Below the pieces are notes generated by a model, which was not told the DNA's origin, ran no database searches, and saw only the letters and a list, made by a program, of their open reading frames with translations. A stretch of DNA of 64,000 bases from Hyposmocoma kahamanoa (taxonomy: Eukaryota; Arthropoda; Insecta; Lepidoptera; Cosmopterigidae): positions 1,177,299 to 1,241,298 of the forward strand of contig NW_020653333.1 of assembly GCF_003589595.1 (NCBI RefSeq). The letters run 5' to 3'. Of this stretch, positions 45,701 through 57,133 are shown in pieces. The translations under genes were made by a program, and so were the position numbers. Every line of letters starts with the position of its first letter. Within the stretch, counting starts at the first letter, position 1.

Positions 45701-48700
45701 CTACATTATAGTATTACATATTAAACTAGGGAATTTTGATTTTAGTAGTAGGTTTGAGACTATATGACTTACATTATATTTCTTGTCACTGATGGTGGGC
45801 GTAGGTAGCGGGCCTAATCCTGACGTAGTTGTCTTCTTCTTGCGCTTCTGTCTCTCGATCTCCTCGTCTATTTCTTTGTCCCTAAAATATAGTAAAACCA
45901 TTTACAATCTACTTATGTATGAATATGATAAATAATATTTATGATATTTGAAATGTTGATAATGTAGTCTAAAAAAAATTTTTGATTATATTCAAAAATT
46001 ATAACAAACTAGTGATGTTACGCTTTAAATCGCAAAGATCTGAGAGGCACTGCCACTGCGCTCGTCACCTTGAGACATAACTTGACAAGTTCCATGTACC
46101 TGTAATTTCACCAGCACCCTTATCCTTCATAACCGGAATACAGTAATGCTCACGGTACTGTTTGGCGGCAGAAACAGGTAGGTAGATAGACAGATAAACA
46201 CTTTATTCGCTTGTATGACACAAATACAGATTGAATACAACATAAATACAAAATTAAACATTTATTGTCATAGAAGTGAAATGGCGCTGACTCAGCGTAT
46301 GCCATTTATATAGCAGTAGAGCTAATTGTGAAAGAGTTCGTCCTGGGAAGTACTGCCGCCTTAGCAATTTCTGCCGCTAAGAAGTAATGTCAGCAGTGAT
46401 GGGCGCAGTGGCAGTGCGCCCCAGATCTTTGCGGTTTAAAGAATTGAGAATTATTACGGACAGGCGTGTAGCTTAACCATCAGGCGCACGACTTGTTCGT
46501 CCCGTCATTTGATATTATAAAAAATATGCCTAAATTCCCTAAGGTGCTCGTTTTCAGTCAGAACCAACGAGAACTAAACGAGGTACTAAATCTAGAAGTT
46601 ATTTGCAATGAAAGATCTAATAAACGATTAGGATGGAAATTGTTCAATACAATAACAATGTAATAAAGTGTGAATAGTGCATCTAAAGTAACCTATTCAA
46701 TATGTAAGTGCATGTGCGGATTTGAATATATATTTGTAACTTTAAGTGAAAATTTCGATTGTGAATATGTTTTAGTGTAATAAATCAAAGTAAAAATGTA
46801 TATTTAGAAAGGCTACGAAGAAGAGTACTCGGAGATATGAAAAGTAATATTAATATTAAAATTTCCACAAATTCCTAGGTAAGGCAGTAGTTCTCTGAAC
46901 GAACTCTTTCTCAAGGAGCTCTGCTGCTAAGAAAATTAATAATAAGTTATCGTACTAACCAGTTAACTTTAGGTGGCGGTTGCGGCACCCACTCCTTGGC
47001 AATGTACTTCTTGTGCTCATATTTTGCGCGGATGAAAGCTTCGAGGGCGGAGTCGTTCTGCGGCCGACGGAACGAGTCGGGAAGGTTGGCTTCATACACT
47101 GCACGCGCGCGGGAGTTACCCATTTGTTGCAGAGACACCTTAAATAACATATTTATTGAGGTATAACATTGAATGATAGTGTGATTGCGATTTTATTATG
47201 GCTGTGTGGACTCGAGCCACTGCCAGTTGCCAAGCCACACTAAAGTACATAATTATTTTATATTAGGATGCTATTTCCATGTATAAAAAATGTTTAATTA
47301 TTTATTTTTTATACATGAAAATATAACCAAATATAAAATAATTAAGTACTTTAGTTTTCATTTAATTTAAATACCTTGGGCACATAGTCACGCAAAACTT
47401 ATATGACAACATAGACATAGAAAGGGAATGCAAGGCTTTGTCAGTTCGGGGCAATATGCTGGCTCGTAGGTTTGCTCGTTGTACAGCTGATGTCAAAATA
47501 ACGCTTTTTAAAGCACACTGCCATACATTCTACACAAGTAGACTAGGTCAGTTTTACTCAGATGGCCTACAACTCCCTACGCATTTTGTATAATAATGTG
47601 TTCTGGGCTTTGTTCGGGCTTCCTCGCTATTGCAGTGCGTCGGGTTTGTTTGCCGACTCTATTGTAGAGGATTTTTACACAATAATGCAAAAAAAGGTGG
47701 CACCCTGCCTTCTCAGAGTGCGAGAGAGCTCAAACAGAGCTTTTAAAATGATAAGTGATAGGTGGGACTCCGATCTGTTTGCTAGGTTTACCGGACTTCA
47801 CGTCCTGGGTAAACTTAGCCGGTATCATGTAATCATTTCAGTCATTCATTAATTTTATTTTCTTTATTTTTATTCTGTAACTTTTATTTGTAGAATAGAT
47901 AGCTTGTAAGTGTACTAACAAAATGGACTGTTGTAAATTGTCTCTAATGAATTATTTTTATTTATTTATTTTTTTTATTTAGTATCATTCAAAGTAATAT
48001 TAAAAAAAAATTAATGGGTTACACCACTTTAGCACTGATAGGCTCAAATACAGTACGGGGCAGCAGTCACAGCATCTTGAAGATGATAGCTACGTTATCA
48101 TTTCCTAGATTGTCCTTTGATGTTGATGTTGAAAATGAATGTTAATTATGAAATTATAGCGTATGTTATGTGATAAACAACATTGTAGACCTTTTTAAAT
48201 GCCTCTGTGGCCGAATGGAGGTAGTACTGCCACGTAGAGGTCCCAGGTTCGATTCCCGGGCCGGGAGAAATATTTGTATGGCCTACATTTTTTTCTTTCG
48301 TGAGATTGGGTGTAATTTGTGGTCTATGTGTGTGTATGGCACCCGCGACACAGGGTTTCCCTAGTGCGGGGCTATGTTGAATGTGTGTGTGTGCGTTATT
48401 TTATTTTTTTTATTACGTTGTCCGAATAAAATAACAAAAAGAAATTAACCTTCGATGTGTCTTTTCTATAATGCTTCTAAGAAAAATGCCGTACAATGAT
48501 TAAAATACTACGTCTAATAAATATATGTAGAACATTGACCAGGTCAATGATGTAGAATGAAAAAAAATAGTTATATACAAATAACAACCTTATTAACTCC
48601 AGAATACGGTAGATGGTAATCGGCGCATTTTTTTTGTCTACAGTTACATTATTTCACGTTCAATTTGACCAGTTTAATTTGAACCGCGATAATAACAGAT

Positions 48701-51700
48701 TACTTCATAGTGAAAGGTACCCTTGTGGATGCGCCACGGTTTACCAATCTAATACTAAATCCGCATATTTCAGTGTATGACGTAAATTGACGACGTAATC
48801 ACCTATTTTATGATGGCCTAGTATATTTTCACGAAAACTACAATTAAGAAAATAACAATTTCTAATAACCATGATAACGATAAAGCCTGACTCACATAAT
48901 TTATAACGCGTAGCAAAAAACATTGTTTTCATGCATTATGTAATATCGTCACTTACGACATTATGGGACGTAATATATCGTCGCCTTATTTTCTCAAACT
49001 CATGTCTCGTACCTTAAAGCGCAAACTTGCAAAAAAATGGATTGTATATAGTTTGCAGGCTGATTTCACATCACATTTACACGCTATTTCCTTCATATTT
49101 ACACGCTAGCTTTTACCTATTCTTAAAGTAATGCATTCAAATTAAAACATGCTTGAAAAGAAATAAATAGAAAGTTTTGCTCTTTATAAGATACGAGTTT
49201 TAGAAAGTAAGGCGTCGATACGATTTTGATGAAAAGGATTAATAATTCTTTTATTTGTGAAAACAAGTTGTATATGTAGAACTTAACGTAGAGTTAACAT
49301 GTAACAAAATACCTACAGTTTCACTGTATCCGGCCAAACATATTGATGTTATTTTATACATTTACTCACATGTGCGTGCACATATGGATTTAATAAGTCA
49401 TTGATTTAAACGCGGTAAATGTTATTTTGTTCAATTTCAAGGATAACAATTGTTAATATGAGTCATCGGAAAGCGTGAAACACTGTTTTGCTGGTAACCT
49501 ATCACAAAGTCGAAAATTTTTTGTCCGAAATATCGTTTGTTCGAATTTTCATTACACCGAAAACCGAATTATATCGAAACAGTTGTTCTTTCTGGATATG
49601 TTGAATGTTTATCGCAAAGACATGATTAAGTTCGGCTAGGTTAGGGTTTAACGGAAAAAACATTTTCCTCTCAAAATTACTTTCGAGGCTATGAAATTTC
49701 GACCAAACGTTATTTCTGGTAAATGTCATTTCGGACTACTGATAGGTAACCTGTTTTGCTAGATCAAATGATTTAGGTCATCATCGTTATCAATCCATTA
49801 ATACGTCCCACTGCTGGGCACGGGTCTCCTTTCAGACGAGGGTTTAGGCCATAGCTGCCGTCCGCTATAACGCGGCTAAGTGACAAACAAATATTTTGAG
49901 ATATCATAAAAACCATAACCCCGTTTTCAGAATATTGAAATTGTTTAATGATATTTCAGCTTTGCATCGTTAGGGTAAGTTCCGATCCAGGCGGCGTCGT
50001 GGTGAATGTGCACTGACCCCAGTCCCTCAGTAGGCCCTCAGTCTGTTTTTAAAAGAGAATTTTGTGCTCTATTTTTTGCTTTATTTAAAACGGTTACTTA
50101 ACCATTTGTCACTTTTTTCATTCACACCGCGTTTTCGTTAGTGACGGCAGTTAGTCCGCCACACTGGCCCAATGCGGGTTGGGGACTTCACACGTTTTCC
50201 GAGGGTAGTGAACCTTCTTCGACGTGCAGGTTTCACCACGATGTTTTTCTTCATCGAAAAGCTCACGGTAAATTTCAAATTACAATTTCGCACATAAATT
50301 CCGAGAAACTCAGAGTTGCGAGCCCGAATTCGAACCCACGACCCTCTGTTTGAGAGGCAGTAGGTCAAACCGTTAGGTACCACAGCTTTTTTTTTGTTTT
50401 ATGGTTTAGGTATTTACTATTGAATAACGGTCTTACAAAAAATATACAATTCACCTAAGTATGTTGTCTTAATTGTCTGTGCTCATTTGTTACACGATAG
50501 GACGCACTTTACCTGATCATATAAAATCATAAAAACAGAATTAAATGAAAGTCAAACGAGTTATTTAAGAATAAAATATCTAACTATGCACGTAATTTTT
50601 TTTAAAGCACTGCAGAGAACCTGCTAAACTTTGGTTTTCAACTAAAGTAAAATTGCCCAGCGGTTTAACGACACGCAACGCCGCCCGCCGCTTCGTCAGT
50701 CGCCATCGAGCGCTTGTCGACGTCCGATCTGAGTCAAATTTTCTTTAAAATAAGAAAATCAATCTTTAAAGTAATATCAATAACGCACACACTCAACATA
50801 GCCCCGCACTAGGGAACCCTGGGTCGCGGGTGCCATGGACACACATATAGACAACCACAAATTACACCCAAACTCACGAGAGAAATAATTGTAGGCCATA
50901 CAACTATTTCTCCCGGCCCGGGAATCGAACCTGGGACCTCTGCGTTACAGTCCGGCATGATAAGCGTTCGGCCACGGAAGCATTTAATAAAATAAATATA
51001 GTAAATAAAATAAGTTTCATTGATATTAATTTAAAGTGCGCGGATTGCGGGACGCGAATGGGCGACCGACCCCACACACACCTCAATTAAATATTCCTAA
51101 AATCTTGCCTCGCGTTTAAATACCTCGCCATAAATTTGAGGGACTTGTCAACTTATGTAAGTGATGGGACGAACAAGTCGTGCGCCTGATGGTAAACGAC
51201 ACGCCTGTTCATAACAGTTGCAGTGCCACTTAGAGCTTTAAATTGCAAAGATAGTAGGGGCACTGCCACTGCGCCTGTGAACCTCGGTTGACAAGTTCCT
51301 TCTGCCTGTAATTTCACCAGCAGCCCTTCAAAACTGGAACACAGTAATGCTCACATTATTGTTTGGCGGCAAAAATAGGTAAGGTGGCAGTACTTCCCTG
51401 GATGAACTCTTTCACACAGAGCTCTACTGGTACTAAACTAAAAGGGTGACGGGCGCAGTGGCAGTGCCCACAGATATTTGCGATTTAAAGCTCTAAGTCA
51501 CGCTGCAAGTGTTATGGATTGGCGTGTCGCTTACCATCAGACGCACGACTTGTTCGTTCCGTCAAAATGCTGACTAAAGCCTTAACAAGGCATTGTGGCT
51601 TGAACAAGCTCATGTCAAATATTGGACAGAGACAAAATAGAGGCTGTAAATTCTGCCACGAGGCATCTCCTTACCCAATGCTACCCTCTGATCATCGAAT

Positions 51701-54700
51701 ATATATATATAACCAGAAATAAAGACAAAATAAGGGCCATGTATCCCTGGCAACTCATCAGGTAAATGGGCCTTATATCACTTTTAAATATCAACTCTCG
51801 TTTGAGCTGAAATCACAAATGAGAAAGCTGAAATAGTACAGCGCCAACAATTGACCTATGTGTACTTCTCCGTATATTCCAAAAATATTCTGTATTTATT
51901 GTAATAAAGATAATATCTCTAACAATAGGGGCTGTTCCATTCGGTGGTGTGGGAAAAACGGCAAAACATCTATTACAAAACAAACGAAATCACATTTCAT
52001 CGGTAATTAAATATTAAATAATCTCATTTCAATTTTCGTCCATTATAGCAAAGCTTAAGTTAAACTGGTTGGTTTGAAGTGAAACAATTGACGTCCCGAT
52101 TGTTTCGAATTCGCACTGGTCAATCGAAACGCAGTTGTCACAGTAATGATATGGCAGAATAGTTTTCAAACAAATTAAATGACATTTCGTCTCTATTTCT
52201 GGTTATATACTCAATGTTTCACACTAACAACGCCCCTAAAGCATCAGGTATGAACGAACTTCTAAAGAGACGGCGTGCACTAACCACTTGTTCTGGCGTC
52301 CAGGAATCGAGATTGACACTCTTGACCTTGGAGATATGCACGCCCAGGTTGCGGTGGATGCCAGCGCAGCGGATGCAGAGGAAGATGCCCAGGTTCCATG
52401 ACGCCCAACGTGGACCTGCAAATGTTTGTGGGTTTAGAAGTAAATATTTAATTAAGAAATAAAAAGTTAGCACTATTATTGTTAAGACGCTAAAACATAG
52501 CTACGATATTATCTTCTACAAAAGGGCGACGAACTCCTCCAAACCTGTTTTCTATTAATTAAAATAAAGCATTATTAATTACTTGAATGGTTCTAGAAAT
52601 AATTTTAGACTGACAAATATTTAACTAAATGTTTTTTTTTTTCAATTATAAACACATTCTAGTAGCAGTAAAACTTCTGTGAAGAAATAAGTACATCCCT
52701 GGACGAGAGCACACTACTGCCACCTTTCTTATTTCGGTCGCCAAGCATTAATGTGAGCTTTATTGCGTTTCGGTTTTGAAGGGTAAGCAAGAGTGCTGGT
52801 GAAATTATTTTCTTATAATATCAAGTGACGGGACGAGCAAGTCGTGTGCTTGCAGGTAAGCTACGCGCCTGTCTATAACAGTTGCAGTGCCACTCAGAGC
52901 TTCAAATCGCAAAGATCTGAGGAGCACTGCCACTGCGCCTGTCACCCTGAGAATACTATTTTAAAATATATTATTATGATTTGGGTCATTATTCCCGAAA
53001 AACAGCGAGATAATCAGAAAACTAAAGAGCACACAATATGAAAAGACCAAATGGTGCAGGCGCTCGAATGGAAATCAAATCCTCCATAATTTCGATTAAC
53101 ATCCAACCCAGGAACCTTCTACATAGTAAACGAGCATTAGAAGATTACATATCATTAGAAGGTTACTAGAAGATCACTGCCTTTTACAATTTAACAAATT
53201 GTACAATTATTAATATAAAGGTTGAACAGAGAACTAAGAAAATTGAATTCGATCTGGCTGGTTTCGAACCAGCGCCTTCAGCATACCGTGACACTTTCCC
53301 ATCTAAGCTATGGAACGAACCAGCTGATCTTACGTTTTCTTGTTCTATATGCTTATTGCAGATCTTTGTTTTTAATTATTAACGACGACGGCGACGACGC
53401 AAGAGTAATTTAATTTCACTTTCATTTTTCAACCATTACTGTTCCACTGCAAGGTAAAAGCCTCCCTTCCCTTTTTCCACTATTCGCGATTTAACGCCGC
53501 TACAGGCCTAGACCTCATATACGCCGTCCAATTCGTCACGCCGTCTCGTTCTGAGTCTAAGAGTAGCATCGCGTGAGTACCCATATATGGCATCCATTGT
53601 AAGAGTGCTTCTTAACAATGTATTCAAGAGTAATATGATGATACAATATTTACTATATTATTTAGTACGCAATGAAGAAATTCCGCTAGACGTAATGTAA
53701 TGAATTTATAAACATTGTCGATTTTAAAAACATTTTTTATTGTCAAAATAATAAACATTACAATGTGTAGTATTGTTGACAGAAAGATGCAAGTGACATT
53801 AATGCCTGTTTGATGATATACACACCACACATAGTATACACCCTAACTCACAAGTAGAAATACATATATAATAATAAAAACATATATATACAAATATTTC
53901 TCGCAGCCTGGGAATCGAACTCAGCACTTCTGCAGTTTAGCATGACCGCTCGGCTATGGAAGAAGTTTAAATTTACACAAAATTATCTCTGGGGCACTAC
54001 TCAGGATAATGAGACCTTAGAAAAGTTTTCTACCTAAAACTGTCCTGTCGAACCCGTGACCTCCACATCTAGAGCCACTGTGCTAATCACTGAACCACGA
54101 AGGCTGTCAGTTATGATTAGTCGAATTTTGTCAAGGATTTACCTAATTTATTACATTTGTACTGAATTGATATTCAATTATTTTTTGTGAGATATCTCCA
54201 CTAGTTTGTTATAATTATTGATACAAAGATCGAAAACTTAGAAAAAAATTCCTTCAATCCGGACGGATTCGAACCGACGTCTCCTAGCATACAGCGCCAG
54301 ATGCTATGATAACTAAGCATTGCTTAGGAATATAAAATAGGATTTTTTCTAAGTGTTAGATCTTTGTATTAATAATTATAACAAAGTAGTGGAGAAATTT
54401 CACAAAAAATCTTTGTATTAATACATAATTATAAATATACCTATTCATACAATTGGTACAATTATGCACAGCATACCTTAATTGATGATCGCTCTTTTTT
54501 TTGCCTAGGTTAAATATAATAAAAATGTATAATCTTGCATCAGCTAGAAGATATAAACTATTAAGTATTATACATGATACAAGATAACACTGTTAACACA
54601 AAATTTGATAGTTTATTTATTCATAGATGAAAAGACTTTTTCTGTTACTTTTACATTACAGTTTTTAAATTGATAGTCTGTCTTATAGTTTGTTAACTTT

Positions 54701-57133
54701 TCATAGCACTGATTCACTCTTTGTTAACAAGTTGTCAAGTTTGTTTTTTAAGGCTTTGACAGAAACTGCAGATCCATATCTTCCAGTAGTATGTGCCAAT
54801 TGTGGACCACGGTTGCTGAAGAAGTTAGTGCAGAAAGTATCTTGGTGGGACCACCACTTCAAAAGATATACAAGGGATTGAAGATTTTTTTCATGAATAC
54901 ATACATCAATGTATAAAACTTTGCTACAGTATAGTTTTTGTTTCATATTTAAGACAAAACATCTGATAATCACCGTTTGCTATGTATAACAAGTTATATA
55001 TATTATACATAATGTGGTACACATTATGTACATTATATATTATGCGCAGTATACTTTTATTGATGACCTGTATTACATAATTATGAGTTTTACGATGTCC
55101 TCTACTAGTACACACTTTAATTAAGGAAAAACCTACTGAATAGTATGAATTGCAATACAAGGTAAGACTCATTCCCAAGTACGTAAGCAAAGGGTATTTG
55201 CTATATTAAAAGAGTTTTAACATAAATGCTTTAAGAAAATTCATAAAATGACTGATTGGTAGCCTTGGTGTCCTAGCACTGTGGGCACTATACTTAGTTT
55301 TTTAGGATTAGAAAAAACATAAGTAGTAAAACAAAGAAGCAGTGCTTATTATTTTCCTTAAATGGCGGTTACTAGATGTGGACCAGTGTGAGTTGTCATG
55401 AGATAATATAAAAATTATGGCGATGATGCCTGTCAGTTGTGTAGAACTCAAAAATTATAAATATTTATTATTAAAACAGGAAAAATATATTATAAAAATA
55501 TATATTTACTCTAAACTTCATTTTTTATTAAACGACTTCAAAAATAGGACCACTCAGTAGTGGTCCCATTTAAATTTGAAGAAAATATTCCACCTCTGAG
55601 GGTGGCAAACTAAGGGATCAATGACTTTTGAAGTCAGTTTTTTTAGTAATTTTTTTTTTTTTTTCATTATTAGTTTTACGGAATCAGAATAAGGCTCAAC
55701 TGTACATTACCATAGCACGAGTTGAGAGTTGAAATTAATATGGTGAATAGATTACATAGTTAGCAGTCTAATCCTAAAATATTAGCTTTAGGAAACTCGT
55801 AGTTTTGATAATAAAAATTATTGAAATATTCGAAAATAAGTGATAGGAAACGGGTTTTGTAGGTTAGGAAGGCACAGCGTTTGGTTGTTGCAGTATTTTT
55901 TTGCGTTATTTCAAAAATTTTTCACAGTATTGAATTAAACAGCACAAATTAATACGTAATTGTAAATTTAACATAGAAATTTACGATAATTAGTATGTAA
56001 GCTTTTATTTTTGAACAATTATTTTTTGTTGCAAAAAAATAACGAAACGTGAAAAGAACGCCATGGTGTTTGTTGTTGTTTACTGTTTGATGTATGCATC
56101 AATTAGGATTTTGCGTTTTTGCCTGGTTTTAAGTTAAATTTAGNNNNNNNNNNNNNNNNNNNNNNNNNNNNNNNNNNNNNNNNNNNNNNNNNNNNNNNNN
56201 NNNNNNNNNNNNNNNNNNNNNNNNNNNNNNNNNNNNNNNNNNNGGGGGGGGGGTTTTAACCCGCTCTATGGTGCGAAAACATGATTTTTTTGAGGTTATT
56301 TTTTTCGAATTTTCAAAAATTAATATCTCGAAAGCTATTAACTTCCTAACTTTGAAACTTTGCACGAAGGGTCCCCTTCCCTCCCCCCGAAACTATTAAC
56401 TTCCTAACTTTGAAACTTTGCACGAAGGGTCCCCTTCCCTCCCCCCCTTCCCCCCACCCCCCTCCCTCCCCTCAAATCGTGCGATGGTAATGTACAGTCC
56501 TTCCCAGAATAAATCCATCAAGCCAAAACATCAACAATTTTTTTTTTCATATTGTTTTCTTCAAAACAAATAATAACGCACATAATAATAATAATAAACT
56601 CAAATCTTGCAAAAAAAAACAGCAGCACTTTTGTAATCAGACCTAATCGAACTTGTCTGAATTCCATCTGGTGACCTCCAGCTGAGCGCCATTAGGCCAA
56701 GGCGGTCTCACCAATTGGTTTATTATGCAGAGGTTATTGACTTCATTATCAGAACTAGACAACTCAATGCGTGGAAGGCAATCGTAAATTAGACTTCGAA
56801 CGATAACGAGTTCATATTGAGTTTACATGAATACTTCATCAATTAATTCGTACTTTTGACTCGTGTCGAACAATCCTTGAAAAAATTAATTTGCACGCTT
56901 TAAATTTCAAATGAAGTCTGTAATATGCGATCTGTATGCTGTATTAGTCACTCTTTTCACTAGAAATGCAAATGACCAACGAATTTTGCGAATGAAAAAA
57001 GAAAAATCAACTTACCCTTCGCGTCACAATCCACACAATATTTATTGTCTTCATCCTTCAGCATTTGCATCAATATGTTCTGACATCGATCCTGGATCTG
57101 TTTGGCTCGATCCTTTTCACTTTTAGAAGTCAT
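42761..57133 (-). CDS. SMAP: SMAP-type ArfGAP (stromal membrane-associated protein)
   Basis: Stimulates GTP hydrolysis on Arf GTPases in clathrin-coated vesicle traffic. Exons in transcription order: 57133-57016, 52415-52285, 47138-46960, 45881-45773, 43474-42761. All are GT-AG and phase-consistent; 1251 bases, 416 aa (human SMAP1/2 about 430-470). The N-terminal ArfGAP zinc finger is CVDC...CIRC (spacing C-x2-C-x16-C-x2-C) with the arginine finger in CAGIHRNLG, followed by [14 protein letters not shown] and the [13 protein letters not shown] region. A basic [15 protein letters not shown] stretch comes next. The linker has a clathrin box LLGLD in [11 protein letters not shown]. The C-terminal third is Gln/Asn/Phe/Met-rich. 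The start at 57133 matches the family N-terminus (a few residues before the CVDC finger); an in-frame ATG at 57313 would add 60 residues not typical of the family. Introns of 2 to 5 kb are filled with repeats. Confidence 0.95.
43678..44135. mobile_element. PIF/Harbinger-like MITE with TTA target duplication
   Basis: The terminal inverted repeats GGGCGCGTTCCCATTATG (43678-43695) and CATAATGGGAACGCGCCC (44118-44135) are exact over 18 bp. TTA flanks both sides (43675-43677 and 44136-44138); a three-base TWA duplication is the Harbinger signature. The interior has repeated ACGACAGTCGT-like motifs and no ORF. It lies in the last SMAP intron. Confidence 0.85.
46020..46190 (+). repeat. dispersed repeat family A, copy 5
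   Basis: 5'-truncated: starts at GCTTTAAATCGCAAAGATCTGAG and stops at TACTGTTTGGCGGCAGAAACAGG. A different short AT-rich element (46190-46310) follows, and then an inverted family A copy. Confidence 0.65.
46315..46515 (-). repeat. dispersed repeat family A, copy 6 (inverted)
   Basis: Runs from AGTAGAGCTAATTGTGAAAGAG through CAGATCTTTGCGGTTTAAAG to ACTTGTTCGTCCCGTCATTTG. It is opposed to copy 5. Confidence 0.65.
46875..46931 (+). repeat. dispersed repeat family A, 3' end fragment
   Basis: Only the terminal block GGTAAGGCAGTAGTTCTCTGAACGAACTCTTTCTCAAGGAGCTCTGCTGC remains in recognisable form. It lies immediately downstream of a SMAP exon donor, inside the intron. Confidence 0.55.
47239..47355. 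repeat. 117-nt long hairpin in a SMAP intron
   Basis: The arms 47239-47292 and 47302-47355 pair for about 54 positions with roughly seven mismatches, for example ACTAAAGTAC with GTACTTTAGT, AATTATTTTATATT with AATATAAAATAATT, and CATGTATAAAAAAT with ATTTTTTATACATG. The loop is about nine bases. It could be a palindromic MITE or a small-RNA precursor. Confidence 0.75.
47368..47852 (+). pseudogene. non-LTR retrotransposon reverse-transcriptase C-terminal fragment
   Basis: A plus-strand frame reads [32 protein letters not shown] and [18 protein letters not shown] up to about 47555. After a one-base frame change it continues [42 protein letters not shown] and SDRWDSDLF. This is the typical end of lepidopteran Jockey/CR1-type LINE polyproteins downstream of the RT core. 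The frameshift and lack of the RT core mark it as dead. An AT-rich, TTTATTTATT tail follows. Confidence 0.65.
48199..48397 (+). repeat. tRNA-derived SINE family B, copy 3
   Basis: Near full-length: A-box-like TGGCCGAATGGAGG, B box GGTTCGATTCCCGGGCCGGG, body GGCCTACATTT..GAGATTGGGTGTAATTTGTGG, then CACCCGCGACACAGGG and a GT-rich end. Confidence 0.8.
48960..49150. repeat. dispersed repeat family J, copy 2
   Basis: Matches 26090-26290 through the motifs listed there, with an extra TTTACACGCTA segment. Confidence 0.6.
49780..49875. mobile_element. LINE/RTE-associated tail fragment
   Basis: Contains ACGTCCCACTGCTGGGCACGGGTCTCC and GGGTTTAGGCCATAG, motifs often seen in the 3' regions of lepidopteran LINE families. 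No coding sequence. Confidence 0.4.
50135..50395 (-). repeat. tRNA-derived SINE family F
   Basis: On the minus strand the head TGGTACCTAACGGTTTGACC is followed by a B-box GTGGGTTCGAATTCGGGCTC and a body with the minus-strand form of CCCAATGCGGGTTGGGGAC. It lies in SMAP intron 2. The frames across it (about 80 codons) are shadows. Confidence 0.6.
50779..50985 (-). repeat. tRNA-derived SINE family B, copy 4
   Basis: A full-length minus-strand copy from the CCGTGGCCGAACGC head (50982 down) through the B box GGTTCGATTCCCGGGCCGGG to the CATAGCCCCGC end near 50805. Confidence 0.8.
51150..51566. repeat. dispersed repeat family A, inverted pair
   Basis: A near full-length plus copy (51150-51435) is followed after a few bases by a truncated minus copy (51445-51566, ending ACTTGTTCGTTCCGTCA). 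Opposed copies can form a long imperfect hairpin. Confidence 0.7.
52685..52955. repeat. dispersed repeat family A, second inverted pair
   Basis: A minus-strand piece (52690-52806, CTGGACGAGAGC through GAAGGGTAAG..GCTGGTGAAATTA) precedes a plus-strand head (52817-52952, CAAGTGACGGGACGAGC to CACCCTGAGA). Together they look like one family A copy whose 3' half has been inverted. Confidence 0.65.
53205..53400. repeat. tRNA-like SINE family D, copy 4
   Basis: On the minus strand, TAGCTTAGATGGGAAAG (A-box-like) and GGCGCTGGTTCGAAACCAGCC (B-box with paired flanks) give the best-preserved tRNA-like head of the family. Strand extensions and a misplaced acceptor region argue against a true tRNA. The GTTTTCTTGTTCTATATG..AGATCTTTG tail matches copy 1. 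Confidence 0.6.
53821..53967 (-). repeat. tRNA-derived SINE family B, copy 5 (partial)
   Basis: B box in GCAGCCTGGGAATCGAACTC (plus strand) and head TATGGAAGAAG are present. An AT microsatellite has replaced part of the body, and the tail is missing. Confidence 0.6.
54027..54112 (-). repeat. tRNA-like SINE fragment
   Basis: Minus strand: CTTCGTGGTTCAGTGATTAGC (A-box-like) and GAGGTCACGGGTTCGACAGG (B-box-like). It differs from families B, C, D and F. Only the tRNA-like head is recognisable. Confidence 0.45.
54185..54420. repeat. SINE family D, copies in opposite orientation
   Basis: Contains TTGATACAAAGATCGAAAA followed by CCGGACGGATTCGAACCGACGTC, and then an inverted AGATCTTTGTATTAATAATTATAAC piece. 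This is the arrangement that, when perfect, gives the 40-bp palindrome at 2523. Confidence 0.5.
55533..55650 (-). repeat. dispersed repeat family E, inverted copy
   Basis: Begins AAACGACTTCAAAAATAGGACC, carries GTGGTCCCATTTAAATTTGAAGAAAATATTCCACC and ends GACTTTTGAAGTCAG. The orientation is opposite to the other family E copies, and it has GAAGTC motifs at both ends. Confidence 0.5.
56144..56243. other. 100-base assembly gap (N run)
   Basis: Exactly 100 N, a conventional placeholder of unknown true length. It lies in SMAP intron 1. It is followed at once by ten G residues and, about 200 bases later, by C-rich runs, which probably caused the break in the assembly. Confidence 1.
56330..56470 (+). 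repeat. short tandem duplication with C-rich tracts
   Basis: A unit of about 55-60 bp (CTATTAACTTCCTAACTTTG, then GCACGAAGGGTCCCCTTCCC) occurs twice in a row at 56334 and 56389, followed by a polypyrimidine tract of C and T with few other bases. Confidence 0.85.

Noticed and set aside
50138..50383. Overlapping 70-81 codon frames on both strands
   Set aside because: Both lie within a tRNA-derived SINE (family F).
53230..53330. Possible tRNA gene on the minus strand
   Set aside because: A- and B-box-like motifs and a TpsiC-like stem are present, but the acceptor ends do not pair, and the sequence is embedded in a SINE body with relatives at 2523, 23090 and 54185.
56129..56365. Open frame spanning the N run
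   Set aside because: It exists only because N codons are not stops; there is no evidence for coding.
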